Source: Sanguibacter keddieii DSM 10542 (GTDB lineage: Bacteria > Actinomycetota > Actinomycetes > Actinomycetales > Cellulomonadaceae). Taken from it: 64,000 nt of DNA. A program made the position numbers and the translations under genes. The stretch is taken from NCBI RefSeq assembly GCF_000024925.1, contig NC_013521.1, forward strand, positions 4,030,001 to 4,094,000, written 5' to 3'. The notes under the pieces are model-generated. The model did no database searches. It was given only the letters and a program-made list of their open reading frames with translations, and had not been told where the DNA came from. Numbering within the stretch: position 1 is the first letter of the stretch; the number at the start of each line of letters is the position of its first letter. Below, one piece after another: positions 10,743 through 22,165 of the stretch.

Positions 10743-11501
10743 GGGGGCGTCAGGCTTCGTGGGCTCGGGCTCGGACGGTGCCGCGAGGTGGCTCGGGACG
10801 TGGTCGGCAGCACGCTCGGAGGCCGACGCGGTCGCCGTGCTCTCGGGCGCGAGGTGCGCCGCGGAGCGGTCGGGATGCGGAGCCGAGGTGGTGTCGCGCG
10901 CGCCGTGCTCGTCGCGCGTCTCGCCGGCGACCGCCCCGGCCTCCTTGCCGAGGCGCCGGACCTGCAGGCCGAAGCCGACCAGCAGCACGCCGAGCATGAT
11001 CGCGTAGACACCCAGGACCCAGATGATCGACACCAGACCGGCACCCGGGCGGGCCAGGAGCAGGACGCCGAAGATCACCGACACCAGGCCGGAGACCACG
11101 CCCCAGCCCCAGCCGCTGCGCTCCACCTTCCGCAGGGACAGCGCGACGACCACCTGGATGATCCCGACGACGACCGCCCACAGCCCGATCGTCCAGACGA
11201 TCGCGAGCGCCGTGATGGAGGGCCAGACGACGAGGACCACGCCGAAGGCCAGGGTGAGCGCACCCTGGAGGATGCGCAGCCCGGCGCCACCGGCGCCCCG
11301 GTGCCGGATCCCGTCGACGATCTCGAAGATGCCGTCGACGACGGCGAACACCGCGACGACGACGGCGAGAGAGACCGCCGTCGAGATCGGGGCGACGAGC
11401 GCGACCACGCCGAAGATGATCGCGAGGACCCCGCGGACCACCGTCCAGTGCCAGACGTGGCGCGCGAGAGAGGAGAAGGTGGGGAGGATCGTCTCGGGCA
11501 T
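10737..11501 (-). CDS. HdeD-family (DUF308) membrane protein
   Basis: A 254-residue membrane protein with six closely spaced helices arranged as pairs, starting with VVRGVLAIIFGVVALVAPI. The recurring pattern RG(V/A)L.I.FGV...P is typical of DUF308/HdeD proteins. HdeD is linked to acid resistance in enterobacteria, but the role in actinobacteria is unknown. The last 80 or so residues are hydrophilic, rich in Ala, Glu, His and Thr, and probably cytoplasmic. A second DUF308 protein is encoded at 24230-25483. Confidence 0.8.
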   Translation of the reverse strand: MPETILPTFSSLARHVWHWTVVRGVLAIIFGVVALVAPISTAVSLAVVVAVFAVVDGIFEIVDGIRHRGAGGAGLRILQGALTLAFGVVLVVWPSITALAIVWTIGLWAVVVGIIQVVVALSLRKVERSGWGWGVVSGLVSVIFGVLLLARPGAGLVSIIWVLGVYAIMLGVLLVGFGLQVRRLGKEAGAVAGETRDEHGARDTTSAPHPDRSAAHLAPESTATASASERAADHVPSHLAAPSEPEPTKPDAPA

Positions 11502-11733
11502 CGTGAGCTCCTAGGCCACAGGGACGGGCGCCAGGACCACGGTGCCCTGCAGCCCATCGTGACCCACCGGGCCCCGTCCCGCCAGCCACGTGCCGGGTGG
11601 TATCTGGGCGCGTCCTCCCAGGTCGGACCGGCGAGCCCTCGCACCACGGGGTGAGTCGCGGGTGAGTCACCGGTGCGTCGTCGGCGCGCCGCCGGTGGCG
11701 AGCCCGACCCCCGACGGTGCGCGGACAGCAGCG

Positions 11734-11973
11734 TCAGCCGCGGTCGCGACCTCCGCCGCGCTGCTTCTGTGCGTTCGCGGCAGCCCAGCGGAACAGCACG
11801 AGCATCACCACGAACCACAGCACGAGGCGGATCACCGGGCTCGCACCGGGGATCAGGTAGCGCAGGCCGACGCTCACGAGCAGCGACAGGGCGAGCGAGA
11901 TGCCGATCGAGGTGGTGGTCCCGACCCGGGTACCGTCGTCGGACAGGCCGAAGTAGGCCTTGAGGGTCTTCAC
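11734..11973 (-). CDS. Small membrane protein of unknown function
   Basis: Predicted 79-residue protein from GTG 11973 (KTLKAYFGLSDDGTRVG at its N-terminus). It has two hydrophobic segments (IGISLALSLLVSVGLRYLI and VIRLVLWFVVMLVLFRWA) and a basic tail, KQRGGGRDRG. The reading frame stays open further upstream, but the extension is low-complexity. The start proposed here puts charged residues before the first helix. I do not recognise a family. The flanking gap 11502-11733 shows nothing beyond a probable promoter for the DUF308 gene. Confidence 0.6.
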   Translation of the reverse strand: MKTLKAYFGLSDDGTRVGTTTSIGISLALSLLVSVGLRYLIPGASPVIRLVLWFVVMLVLFRWAAANAQKQRGGGRDRG

Positions 11974-12096
11974 GCGTCGAACGCTACCCCCGGCAGGTGA
12001 CCAGCGGGTGACCGGACGGTGCTGGCGGGGGCCCGCAGGTCTCGGCGGGTGTCGGCAGGCACCAGATGGCCCTGGAGGCCGGACCGCAGGACGCGC

Positions 12097-12115
12097 GATA
12101 CCCACCGGGGGTACC
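12097..12115. promoter_or_regulatory. Candidate CsoR operator upstream of csoR
   Basis: TACCC-ACCGG-GGGTA (12099-12113) is an inverted repeat of the G/C-tract type bound by CsoR repressors. It lies 48 bases before the csoR start. A stronger version precedes copA at 15391-15408. It fits autoregulation of csoR by copper; the assignment is by pattern only. Confidence 0.55.
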
Positions 12116-12161
12116 GTGAAGACCAGCACCACGCGAGACCACCACGCACCGAGGAGCACCC

Positions 12162-12443
12162 ATGCCCGGATACAGCGGCACGACCGACGAGTACCTCAAG
12201 AGGCTGCGCCGGATCGAGGGACAGGTCCGGGGCATCGCGCGCATGGTCGAGGACGACACCTACTGCATCGACGTCCTCACCCAGATCTCCGCCGTCACCA
12301 AGGCGCTCCAGGCCGTGAGCATCGGTCTCGTCGAGGACCACCTCAGCCACTGCGTCGTCCACGCCGCCCAGTCCTCCGAGGAGGAGGGCCAGGCGAAGGT
12401 CCGCGAGGCCGCCGACGCGATCGCCCGGCTCGTCCGGAGCTGA
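12162..12443 (+). CDS. csoR: Copper-sensing repressor, CsoR family
   Basis: All-helical DNA-binding repressor that releases its operator on binding Cu(I). The 93-residue protein shows the family core YLKRLRRIEGQVRGIARMVE and the C-H-C metal fingerprint: Cys35 in DDTYCIDVL, His60 and Cys64 in EDHLSHCVVHA. This matches the spacing of copper-responsive CsoR rather than nickel- or formaldehyde-type relatives. ATG 12162 follows GAGGAGCACCC. Next come a CopZ-like gene and, after an unrelated gene, copA. Candidate operators lie before csoR and copA. Confidence 0.92.
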   Translation: MPGYSGTTDEYLKRLRRIEGQVRGIARMVEDDTYCIDVLTQISAVTKALQAVSIGLVEDHLSHCVVHAAQSSEEEGQAKVREAADAIARLVRS

Positions 12444-12544
12444 GCCGCACCCGCTGGCCTGCGGCCCTGCCCGCAGGCCGACCAGCAGACCCACCAGTCA
12501 GCACCCACCACACAGCACCGACCCGACCCCACGAAGGAGCCATC

Positions 12545-12847
12545 ATGCCCACGATCACCACGCTCGGAGTCCCCGGGATGACCTGCAGCCACTGCGTCTC
12601 GTCCGTCACCGAAGAGCTCGAGCACGTCGAGGGCGTCGAGCGCATCAGCGTCGAGCTGCGCAACGGGGGCGTCTCCGAGGTGACGATCCTGTCCCACGAG
12701 CCCCTCGACGAGGCCGCTCTGCGCGCCGCCGTCACCGAGGCCGGCTACGAGACCGAGACGGTCGACGTCGACGCCGAGGGCCTCGCGACGCAGAGCAAGG
12801 AGCAGCACCAGCAGCGCGAGGAGTTCTACCGGGACGGCGAGGCCTGA
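12545..12847 (+). CDS. copZ: Heavy-metal-associated (HMA) domain copper chaperone, CopZ-like
   Basis: A small cytoplasmic metal-binding protein of 100 residues with the ferredoxin-like HMA fold: VPGMTCSHCVSSVTEEL carries the Cu(I) ligands in CSHC (about residues 15-18). The domain ends near AGYETETVDV. A hydrophilic tail (SKEQHQQREEFYRDGEA) extends beyond the usual 68-70 residues. It lies 101 bases after csoR and probably delivers copper to CopA or CsoR. ATG 12545 follows GAAGGAGCCATC, a good ribosome-binding site. Confidence 0.88.
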   Translation: MPTITTLGVPGMTCSHCVSSVTEELEHVEGVERISVELRNGGVSEVTILSHEPLDEAALRAAVTEAGYETETVDVDAEGLATQSKEQHQQREEFYRDGEA

Positions 12848-12880
12848 TCCAGGCCTGGCGCACCGACAGCTGCAGCGCGC

Positions 12881-12922
12881 ACGACGACGGGTCCGTCCTC
12901 TCCGGGGCGGGCCCGTCGTCGT
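12881..12922 (+). terminator. Strong hairpin after copZ, copy 1 of a repeated element
   Basis: ACGACGACGGG at 12881 pairs with CCCGTCGTCGT ending at 12922, with a G/C-rich inner stem. The core GACGGGTCCGTCCTCTC recurs after the surface-protein gene (15297-15347), and similarity extends upstream of the hairpin in both copies. The rest of the 12848-13082 gap holds no gene. Confidence 0.7.
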
Positions 12923-13082
12923 CCGACACCCCCTCGAGATGCGACCTGGGTCACAGTCGCCAAGCATGGTCTCCGGGAGGAGTGCGCGCGAGGTCTCACG
13001 TTCGCGCGGGCCCCTGACCGACGGATCGCCAGGACGTGGCCTCCACGCCCGGACGGCGACGACGCCTGCCGGAGGAACGCAC

Positions 13083-15266
13083 ATGGCCCCGCACCACCCG
13101 ACCGACCGCACGCCCGACCCCCACCGCACGCCTGGTCGCGCACCAGGCCGCCCGCGCCGACCACGGTCCGTCCGCCGGCCGCTGCGGGTCGTCGCTGTCC
13201 TCTCCGCCGCAGCGCTCGCACTCGGCGGCGGGCTGCTCGCCCCTGCTACCGCCGCGACGACGACCGGGTGGGCCGACTGGGAGCCGCTCTCAGGCGGCGC
13301 CGGCGCCTGGACGACCTCGATCGCGCCGCTCGCAGGGGGCTTCCCCGGAGCGACGATGACCTCGGACTCGCGCGGCGGGGGCGTCGCCGTGATCTCGGGC
13401 GAGAACAACTGGCTCAGCGCTGGCACCCCGGTCGGCCAGAAGTACGGCAGCAGCCGGAACCAGGAGTACCTCAACCTCCGCCCGCGGGTCGACTCCCCGA
13501 CCGGGGCGTCGACCACCACCTACACCTTCGACACCCCGACCCCGGCGAGCGGGTGGACCTTCGTGCTCGGCGACATCGACGCCGACCAGGTCCAGGTCTC
13601 CGCGACCGGCACCTCCGGCCGCCTGCTGACGGCGGACGAGCTCGGGTTCCGCGGTGGGTTCAACTACTGCGCCCCGGGCCTGACCGGGAAGCCCTCGTGC
13701 ACAGGGGCCGCCGACGACGTCCCGTCGTGGGACGCGACGACCCGGACACTCACCGGCAACGTCGCGGCGATCGACACCTCGGGAGCCGCCGGGTGGTTCG
13801 AGCCCACCGAGCAGGTCTCGTCGCTCACCCTCACCTTCACGCGCCGCGCCGGCTTCCCCGTCTACCAGACGTGGTTCGCCGCCCTCGCCCGTGACGTGAG
13901 CGGCGTCGTCACCGACGTCACCCCCGGCGCCGAGGGCCCGCTGGAGGGCACGACCCTCACCCTCGTCGGCCCGCAGGGCCAGGTGCTCGCGACGACGACG
14001 TCCGCAGCCGACGGTTCGTACTCCTTCGAGGGCTACACGGCGACCGCCGGGTACCAGGTCGAGGTGACCCCGCCGGACGGGAAGATCGCGACCACACCGG
14101 TCCGCCTCCCGGCGGACCTCTCGACGACCGACGCGACGGCCGTGGACTTCGCGGTCCGCGACATCGTGCCCGCCGCGGTCAGCGGCACCGTGCGCGACGA
14201 CACCGGTCTCCCGCTCGGCGGGGTCACCGTCACCATCACGACCCCGGACGGACCGCTCTCCGTCCTCACCCGGTCCGACGGCAGCTACCTCTTCGACACC
14301 GTGCCCGAGGGCGAGCACGTGCTGTCCGTCACGACTCCCGACGGCTACACGGTGCTCACCTCGCCGACCCCCGCGCTGATCCCGCCCGGCTCCGAGGTCC
14401 CCGTGACCGACAAGGACTTCGTGCTGCAGCCCGCGGCCACGGTGTCCCTGGCAGGAGCGGTCACCGCCCCGGGCGGGCCGGTGCCGGGCGCCGTCGTCAC
14501 GGCCACCGGCCCCGGCGGGGAGACGGTCCAGACGCTCACCGCGACCGACGGCACCTACACCTTCGGTGACCTCGCCCCGGGAGCGTGGACCGTGACGGTC
14601 GAGCCCCCGGCCGGGTACGTCGTCGTCGGGCCCGCGACGCGCGAGGAGACCATCGGCGCCACCGACGTGACGGGCGTCGACTTCACGCTCGCGCTGCTCG
14701 GAGCGGTCAGCGGGCAGGTCACCACCGACGACGGGACACCGGTCGCCGGGGTCGAGCTGCTCGTCGAGGGCCCTGACGGGGCCGCCACCGTGACGACCGA
14801 CGCGTCCGGTGGCTACGCGGCCGACGGGCTCCCGCCGGGCGAGTACACGGTCACCATCACCGCCCCGGAGGGCTTCACGGTCGAGGGGGCGACCACGCTG
14901 ACCGTCACGATCACGCCGGCCGGTGACGTGATCACCGACCAAGACTTCGTGCTGCTCGCGGTGGTCACCCCCGAGCCCACGCCCGAGCCGACGACGGCCG
15001 AGCCCACGGATCCGCCGACCACGGTCGACCCGACCGACGAGCCCACCGACCCGACGGCACCTCCCACGACCGGCAGCCCGACCAGCCCGGCCCCGGGAAC
15101 GACGCCGCCGGGCGGCCCGGGCGGGCCGGGGGCCCCGGGCTCGGGTGGCGGTGGCCTACCGGTCACGGGTGGTGACCCGGCAGCACCGCTCGCCGTGGCA
15201 GCGTTCCTCGTGGTCGTCGGGGTCGGCACGCTCGCGGTCCGCAGACGGGCGGGCGCGCGCCGCTGA
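13083..15266 (+). CDS. LPxTG-type cell-wall-anchored protein with carboxypeptidase-regulatory/SdrD-like repeats
   Basis: Secreted protein of 727 residues. An Arg/Pro-rich N-terminus and hydrophobic stretch (VVAVLSAAALALGGGLLA) form a signal peptide ending near ATAA. A domain of about 220 residues without clear family follows. Then come four beta-sandwich repeats of roughly 90 residues, each with a V.G.V.D..G.P..G..V pattern and a DGSY.F or DGTYTF turn. Next is a Pro/Thr/Glu spacer (about 630-680) and a sorting signal: LPVTG, hydrophobic helix, RRRAGARR. ATG 13083 is preceded by GGAGGAA at good spacing. No sortase gene is in the window. The gene splits the copper locus and is bracketed by two near-identical hairpins. 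Confidence 0.85.
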   Translation: MAPHHPTDRTPDPHRTPGRAPGRPRRPRSVRRPLRVVAVLSAAALALGGGLLAPATAATTTGWADWEPLSGGAGAWTTSIAPLAGGFPGATMTSDSRGGGVAVISGENNWLSAGTPVGQKYGSSRNQEYLNLRPRVDSPTGASTTTYTFDTPTPASGWTFVLGDIDADQVQVSATGTSGRLLTADELGFRGGFNYCAPGLTGKPSCTGAADDVPSWDATTRTLTGNVAAIDTSGAAGWFEPTEQVSSLTLTFTRRAGFPVYQTWFAALARDVSGVVTDVTPGAEGPLEGTTLTLVGPQGQVLATTTSAADGSYSFEGYTATAGYQVEVTPPDGKIATTPVRLPADLSTTDATAVDFAVRDIVPAAVSGTVRDDTGLPLGGVTVTITTPDGPLSVLTRSDGSYLFDTVPEGEHVLSVTTPDGYTVLTSPTPALIPPGSEVPVTDKDFVLQPAATVSLAGAVTAPGGPVPGAVVTATGPGGETVQTLTATDGTYTFGDLAPGAWTVTVEPPAGYVVVGPATREETIGATDVTGVDFTLALLGAVSGQVTTDDGTPVAGVELLVEGPDGAATVTTDASGGYAADGLPPGEYTVTITAPEGFTVEGATTLTVTITPAGDVITDQDFVLLAVVTPEPTPEPTTAEPTDPPTTVDPTDEPTDPTAPPTTGSPTSPAPGTTPPGGPGGPGAPGSGGGGLPVTGGDPAAPLAVAAFLVVVGVGTLAVRRRAGARR

Positions 15267-15296
15267 GGCGCGCAGGCCTCTCGGGGCGCACCGAGA

Positions 15297-15347
15297 CAGC
15301 ACGGCGACGGGTCCGTCCTCTCGAGGGGCGGGCCGGTCGCCGTGCTG
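15297..15347 (+). terminator. Strong hairpin after the surface-protein gene, copy 2
   Basis: CAGCACGGCGAC (15297-15308) pairs perfectly with GTCGCCGTGCTG (15336-15347). The inner part GGTCCGTCC...GGGGCGGGCC also pairs. It is a near copy of the hairpin at 12881-12922 in the same orientation. Confidence 0.72.
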
Positions 15348-15390
15348 CTGCGCCGTCCCGCGACCGGAGTGCTGCACCTCACTCGGCAGA

Positions 15391-15408
15391 TATACCCCCT
15401 AGGGGTAT
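15391..15408. promoter_or_regulatory. CsoR-type operator upstream of copA
   Basis: ATACCCC-CTA-GGGGTAT (15392-15408) is a near-perfect inverted repeat 41 bases before the copA start. It closely fits known CsoR operators, which have C and G tracts flanked by AT. It implies copper-dependent de-repression of copA by the CsoR encoded at 12162. Confidence 0.75.
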
Positions 15409-15449
15409 GGTGGAGGGAGAACCGACACCGCCGCACCCGAGGAGCCGAC

Positions 15450-17993
<2,544 letters not shown>

Positions 17994-18025
17994 GAGGAGC
18001 ACACCTCGCTGCAGGCACCGGTGAG

Positions 18026-18061
18026 ACGAGGGCCCCGCTCAACGGAAGCGGCGGCCCTCGT
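18026..18061. terminator. Hairpin at the copA/ABC operon convergence
   Basis: ACGAGGGCC-CCGC pairs with GCGG-C-GGCCCTCGT across a 9-base loop, with one bulged base. It lies after the copA stop and overlaps the last codons of the leftward permease gene. It is probably a two-way terminator. Confidence 0.55.
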
Positions 18062-18811
18062 CGCGGCGGTAGGCCCAGACGGTCAGCGCCGCGAAGGCCA
18101 CGGTCCAGCCGAGGAGCACCGGCCACGCGCCCGCGTAGACGTCCTCGCCGGTGAGCGCGCCGACCAGCAGGTCACGGCCCGCGCGGGTCGGGGTCGCCTG
18201 CGAGAGGGTCGCCAGCCAGTCGGGGAAGAACTGCGGCGGCATGAACAGACCCCCGGCGAAGGCCAGCGGGAACAGGACCAGCTGCACGACGGGCACCGCG
18301 GCCTTGACGGGCAGGGAGTACCCGATGCCCATCCCGAGCAGCACGAAGGGCACCGACACGACGAGCAGCACACCCACGCCGAGCAGCAGCTGGGACCAGC
18401 TCACCGTGGCGGCCGTGAAGAGCCACCCGATGACGATCAGCGGGACGAGGCCGAACAACGAGAAGACGCCGCCGTTGAGGACCCGGGCGATCATCCGCGG
18501 GGTCGGGCCGGCGGGCATGGACCGCAGGAACGGGTCGAAGGGCAGGGACCGGTCCTCCGCGACCCCCAGGCCGTGCGCGAACAGGCTCGCCGAGCAGATC
18601 GCGAACAGGCCGAGCGACGCCACCGCCATGGTCGAGGCGACAGGGTCGTCCGCGACGGCGGGCTGCGGCACCACGAAGAAGAACATCGCGAGCGCCGGGA
18701 ACAGGAGGTTCCCGAGGACGGCCATCGGCACCCGGACCGTCTCGAGGAACTGGTACTTGAGGTGCAGCCGGGTCAGGTGCGCCGTCGACAGCGGACGGGG
18801 CTGGGTGGCGG

Positions 18812-18815
<4 letters not shown>
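18039..18815 (-). CDS. ABC-2-type transporter permease
   Basis: Membrane subunit of an ABC exporter, 258 residues with six hydrophobic segments. The last conserved block, PLAFAGGLFMPPQFFPDWL, is the signature-like FxSGxxxPxxxxP region of ABC-2 permeases such as DrrB-type drug exporters. ATG 18815 overlaps the ATPase stop as ATGA, so the two are co-translated. It is the last gene of a four-gene leftward operon (20747 to 18039). The substrate is unknown. Confidence 0.88.
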
Positions 18816-19743
<928 letters not shown>

Positions 19744-19747
<4 letters not shown>

Positions 19748-20049
19748 GGTGCGGTTCCTCGCAGGAGTGCGGTCAGGGACGCGGTGTAGGTCTCGAAGGC
19801 GAGCCGTCCGCGGGAGGTGAGCTCGACGTAGCTGGCGGGCTTGCGGCCCTCGTGGGTCTTGAGGATCGCGACGTACTCCGCGTCCTCGAGCTTGCGCAGG
19901 TGGGTCGAGAGGTTCCCGGCGGTCATGTCGAGCGTGTCCTGCAGCCGGGGGAAGGAGATGCGGTCGCCGGGACCGAGCGCGGCGAGGGTCGCGACCACGC
20001 GCAGGCGGGCCTGGGCGTGGATGACGGGGTCGAGCTCGGCGTCCCCCAT
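19744..20049 (-). CDS. Winged-helix transcriptional regulator
   Basis: A 101-residue protein with one winged-helix domain. LRVVATLAALGPGDRISFPRL, the recognition region MTAGNLSTHLRKLEDAEYV and the wing KTHEGRKPASYVELTSRGR match the short MarR/ArsR-related regulators found beside ABC exporters. No metal-binding cysteines are present. It overlaps the ATPase by four bases and follows the membrane protein gene with no gap. It probably controls this operon; a candidate operator is at 20812-20826. Confidence 0.82.
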
Positions 20050-20747
20050 CACAGCGCCGCACGGGACGGGTGGGCGGTGCGCGACGGATCGGTCGGTCGC
20101 CCGCGCCGCAGGTGCTCGACGAGCACGCCGACGAGGAACCCGCCGCCGCCCAGCACCGCCATGACCAGGTAGGTCCCGGGGATGCCGACCGAGGCGGCGA
20201 CGGCCGCGACGAGGATCACCCAGACTCCGATCACGTAGAGCGGGCGGTCGTTGGTGAAGGCGCCGCACCCCAGGTAGAGGATGCCGACGATGAGGCAGGC
20301 CATGGCGTTGGAGGCGAGCAGCATGATCTCGGTGCTGGCTCCGGCGCGCCCGAGCCCGCCGAGGACGAGCCCCATGCCGACGAAGGCGATGCACCAGCTC
20401 CACCCGAACATCACGCCGGTCGACGTGCTCATGCCGCGGATGCCCGCCGAGGCGCGCATCGTGTAGACGATGGTGCCGGCCATCGCGGCCAGGATCGAGC
20501 TGCCGAAGACGACGAAGGCCCAGGGCGCGGGGATGTCGATGCCCTCGACGACGTTCGGGGTGCCGAGCCTGCCGGAGGCGGTGAGGTAGAGCGGCAGGTA
20601 GCCGACGAGCCACGCGGCGCCCCAGAGGGCGAAGACGATCCGGCTGTCCGCCTCGCGGGCACGGACGCGAGCAGCCTGGGCCGCGATGATGCGCAGCCCC
20701 TCGGCCGGGTCGGGTGCAGCCTCGGCGGACGTGCGTTCGTCGGTCAT
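20049..20747 (-). CDS. Membrane protein of unknown function, first gene of the ABC operon
   Basis: A 232-residue protein with a hydrophilic N-terminus (DPAEGLRIIAAQAARVRARE, probably helical) followed by about six membrane segments such as IVFALWGAAWLVGYLPLYL and WAFVVFGSSILAAMAGTIV. I do not recognise a family. Proteins of this layout often precede wHTH-ABC modules in actinobacteria, and the overlapping stop/start with the regulator supports a shared function. It could sense membrane stress or assist the exporter; this is inference. Confidence 0.65.
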   Translation of the reverse strand: MTDERTSAEAAPDPAEGLRIIAAQAARVRAREADSRIVFALWGAAWLVGYLPLYLTASGRLGTPNVVEGIDIPAPWAFVVFGSSILAAMAGTIVYTMRASAGIRGMSTSTGVMFGWSWCIAFVGMGLVLGGLGRAGASTEIMLLASNAMACLIVGILYLGCGAFTNDRPLYVIGVWVILVAAVAASVGIPGTYLVMAVLGGGGFLVGVLVEHLRRGRPTDPSRTAHPSRAAL

Positions 20748-20811
20748 GGTGGTGGCCCCTCGGTGAGGTGTCGGGCGGAGACGGGGTGGTGGTGCGGCAG
20801 CGGTGAATTAG

Positions 20812-20826
20812 GTTTGCGTTTCAAAC
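20812..20826. promoter_or_regulatory. Inverted repeat in the operon promoter region
   Basis: GTTTG-N5-CAAAC lies 65 bases upstream of the first ATG of the leftward operon, within an AT-richer patch (TTAGGTTTGCGTTTCAAACTACTTTG runs through 20809-20833). It is a reasonable operator candidate for the winged-helix regulator encoded in the operon. No consensus exists to test it against. Confidence 0.35.
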
Positions 20827-20891
20827 TACTTTGCCAGTCTGGCACCTGGCGACCGCGGTGGCAAGACCTGCAGTCCCGATACGCTTGCCCG

Positions 20892-21209
20892 ATGCCAGAC
20901 CTCCGCCGCACCCGCCGAACCCTGCTCACGACGCTCGTCGCCGGAGCCCTCCTCGTCGCAGGCGCCACGTCGAGCACCGCGGCACAGTCGAGCACCGCGG
21001 CGCTGGCGACCACGAGCGCGATCACGAGTACGCCTGCCGCCGCGTCCGTGGCAGCCGCGACCACCCCTGCCCCGTCACCCGCACCCGGGACCGACGACGG
21101 CGAGCCCGACGGTCTCCCCTGGCCGGGGATCATCGTCGGCGGCGGGCTCGGGCTGGCGGCCGGGACCGTCCTCATGGTCCTGTCGAAGCGGCGCGAGAAC
21201 CGGGACTGA
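20892..21209 (+). CDS. Small secreted or membrane-anchored Ala/Thr-rich protein
   Basis: Predicted 105-residue protein with a basic start and hydrophobic segment (TLLTTLVAGALLVAGATSS) that looks like a signal peptide. A low-complexity Ala/Ser/Thr/Pro region follows (about 30-75), then a C-terminal helix (GIIVGGGLGLAAGTVLMVL) and the positive tail SKRRENRD. The layout resembles a cell-wall sorting signal or a tail anchor, but there is no LPxTG motif. No family is recognised. It stands alone between divergent and unrelated genes. Confidence 0.6.
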   Translation: MPDLRRTRRTLLTTLVAGALLVAGATSSTAAQSSTAALATTSAITSTPAAASVAAATTPAPSPAPGTDDGEPDGLPWPGIIVGGGLGLAAGTVLMVLSKRRENRD

Positions 21210-21269
21210 ACCAGCCCGGTCGCAGGCAGGACGCAGGCGGGCAGCAGGACCCGGTGCTATAACCGGTCC

Positions 21270-22079
21270 ATGACCGACGCCGCCGTGACCGACCAGCTCG
21301 ACCCGCTCACCCGGCACGAGCGCCGACGCATCGGCGTCGAGATCTGGATCCTGCTCGGGCTCAGCCTCGGCAAGTCCGGCGTGTACGCGATCGTGGACAT
21401 CGTCGCGCGGCTGACCGACACCACGCCGCTGCGCGACCAGTCGACCGCGCTCAACTCGAGCCAGTCGGTGCGCCCCTACCTCGACCTCACGTACCAGGTC
21501 CTCTCGCTCGGCTTCGCGCTGGTGCCGGTCGCCCTCGCGCTCTACCTGCTGTCGGCCCGCGGGAAGGGCGCGCTGCGCCGCATCGGCCTCGACCTCGCGA
21601 GCCCCGTGCGCGACCTCGGCATCGGCGTCGGCCTCGCCGCCGTGATCGGCATCCCGGGGCTCGCCCTGTACGCCGCCGGCCGCGCCCTGGGCATCACCGT
21701 CGAGGTGCAGGCCGCCAACCTCGACTCGACCTGGTGGGCCGTGCCGGTCCTCGTGCTCGCCGCGCTGAAGAACGGCCTCCTCGAAGAGGTCATCGTGGTC
21801 GCCTACCTCACCGAGCGTCTCGGAGACCTGCGCTGGGGCACCGTGAAGATCATCGTCACGAGCGCGCTGGTCCGCGGTTCGTACCACCTCTACCAGGGCA
21901 TCGGGCCGTTCATCGGGAACGTGGTGATGGGCGTCGTCTTCGCCTGGTTCTACCAGTCGCGCTGGGGCCGCAGGCGCGTGATGCCGCTGGTGGTCGCGCA
22001 CACCGTCCTCGACGTCGTCGCCTTCGTCGGGTACGCCTTCCTGCCCGACGCGTGGCGGAGCGCCCTCGGGTTCCGCTGA
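21270..22079 (+). CDS. CPBP-family intramembrane metalloprotease (CAAX/Abi-like)
   Basis: A 269-residue membrane protein with about seven helices. The catalytic-type motifs of the CPBP/Abi family are visible: a di-glutamate in NGLLEEVIVVAYLTERL (about residue 171), then SYHLYQGIG and VAHTVLDVVA supplying histidines. The usual EExxxR pattern has Val and Ala around the Arg position, so activity is not certain. Proposed roles in the family include protein processing and bacteriocin self-immunity. No bacteriocin gene is seen nearby. ATG 21270 is the first in-frame start. Confidence 0.82.
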   Translation: MTDAAVTDQLDPLTRHERRRIGVEIWILLGLSLGKSGVYAIVDIVARLTDTTPLRDQSTALNSSQSVRPYLDLTYQVLSLGFALVPVALALYLLSARGKGALRRIGLDLASPVRDLGIGVGLAAVIGIPGLALYAAGRALGITVEVQAANLDSTWWAVPVLVLAALKNGLLEEVIVVAYLTERLGDLRWGTVKIIVTSALVRGSYHLYQGIGPFIGNVVMGVVFAWFYQSRWGRRRVMPLVVAHTVLDVVAFVGYAFLPDAWRSALGFR

Positions 22080-22165
22080 CCCCAGCGCGTCAGCGGCTCA
22101 GCATCTCGGCGGAGGCCGTGCAGGTCCGACCAGCCCCGGACCCGCTCAGCCAGACCGAGCCCCTC

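Noticed and set aside
20809-20827. DtxR/IdeR-like box in the promoter of the four-gene ABC operon
   Set aside because: TTAGGTTTGCGTTTCAAAC matches only 11 of 19 positions, and the right half-site is missing; the inverted repeat there fits a local operator better.
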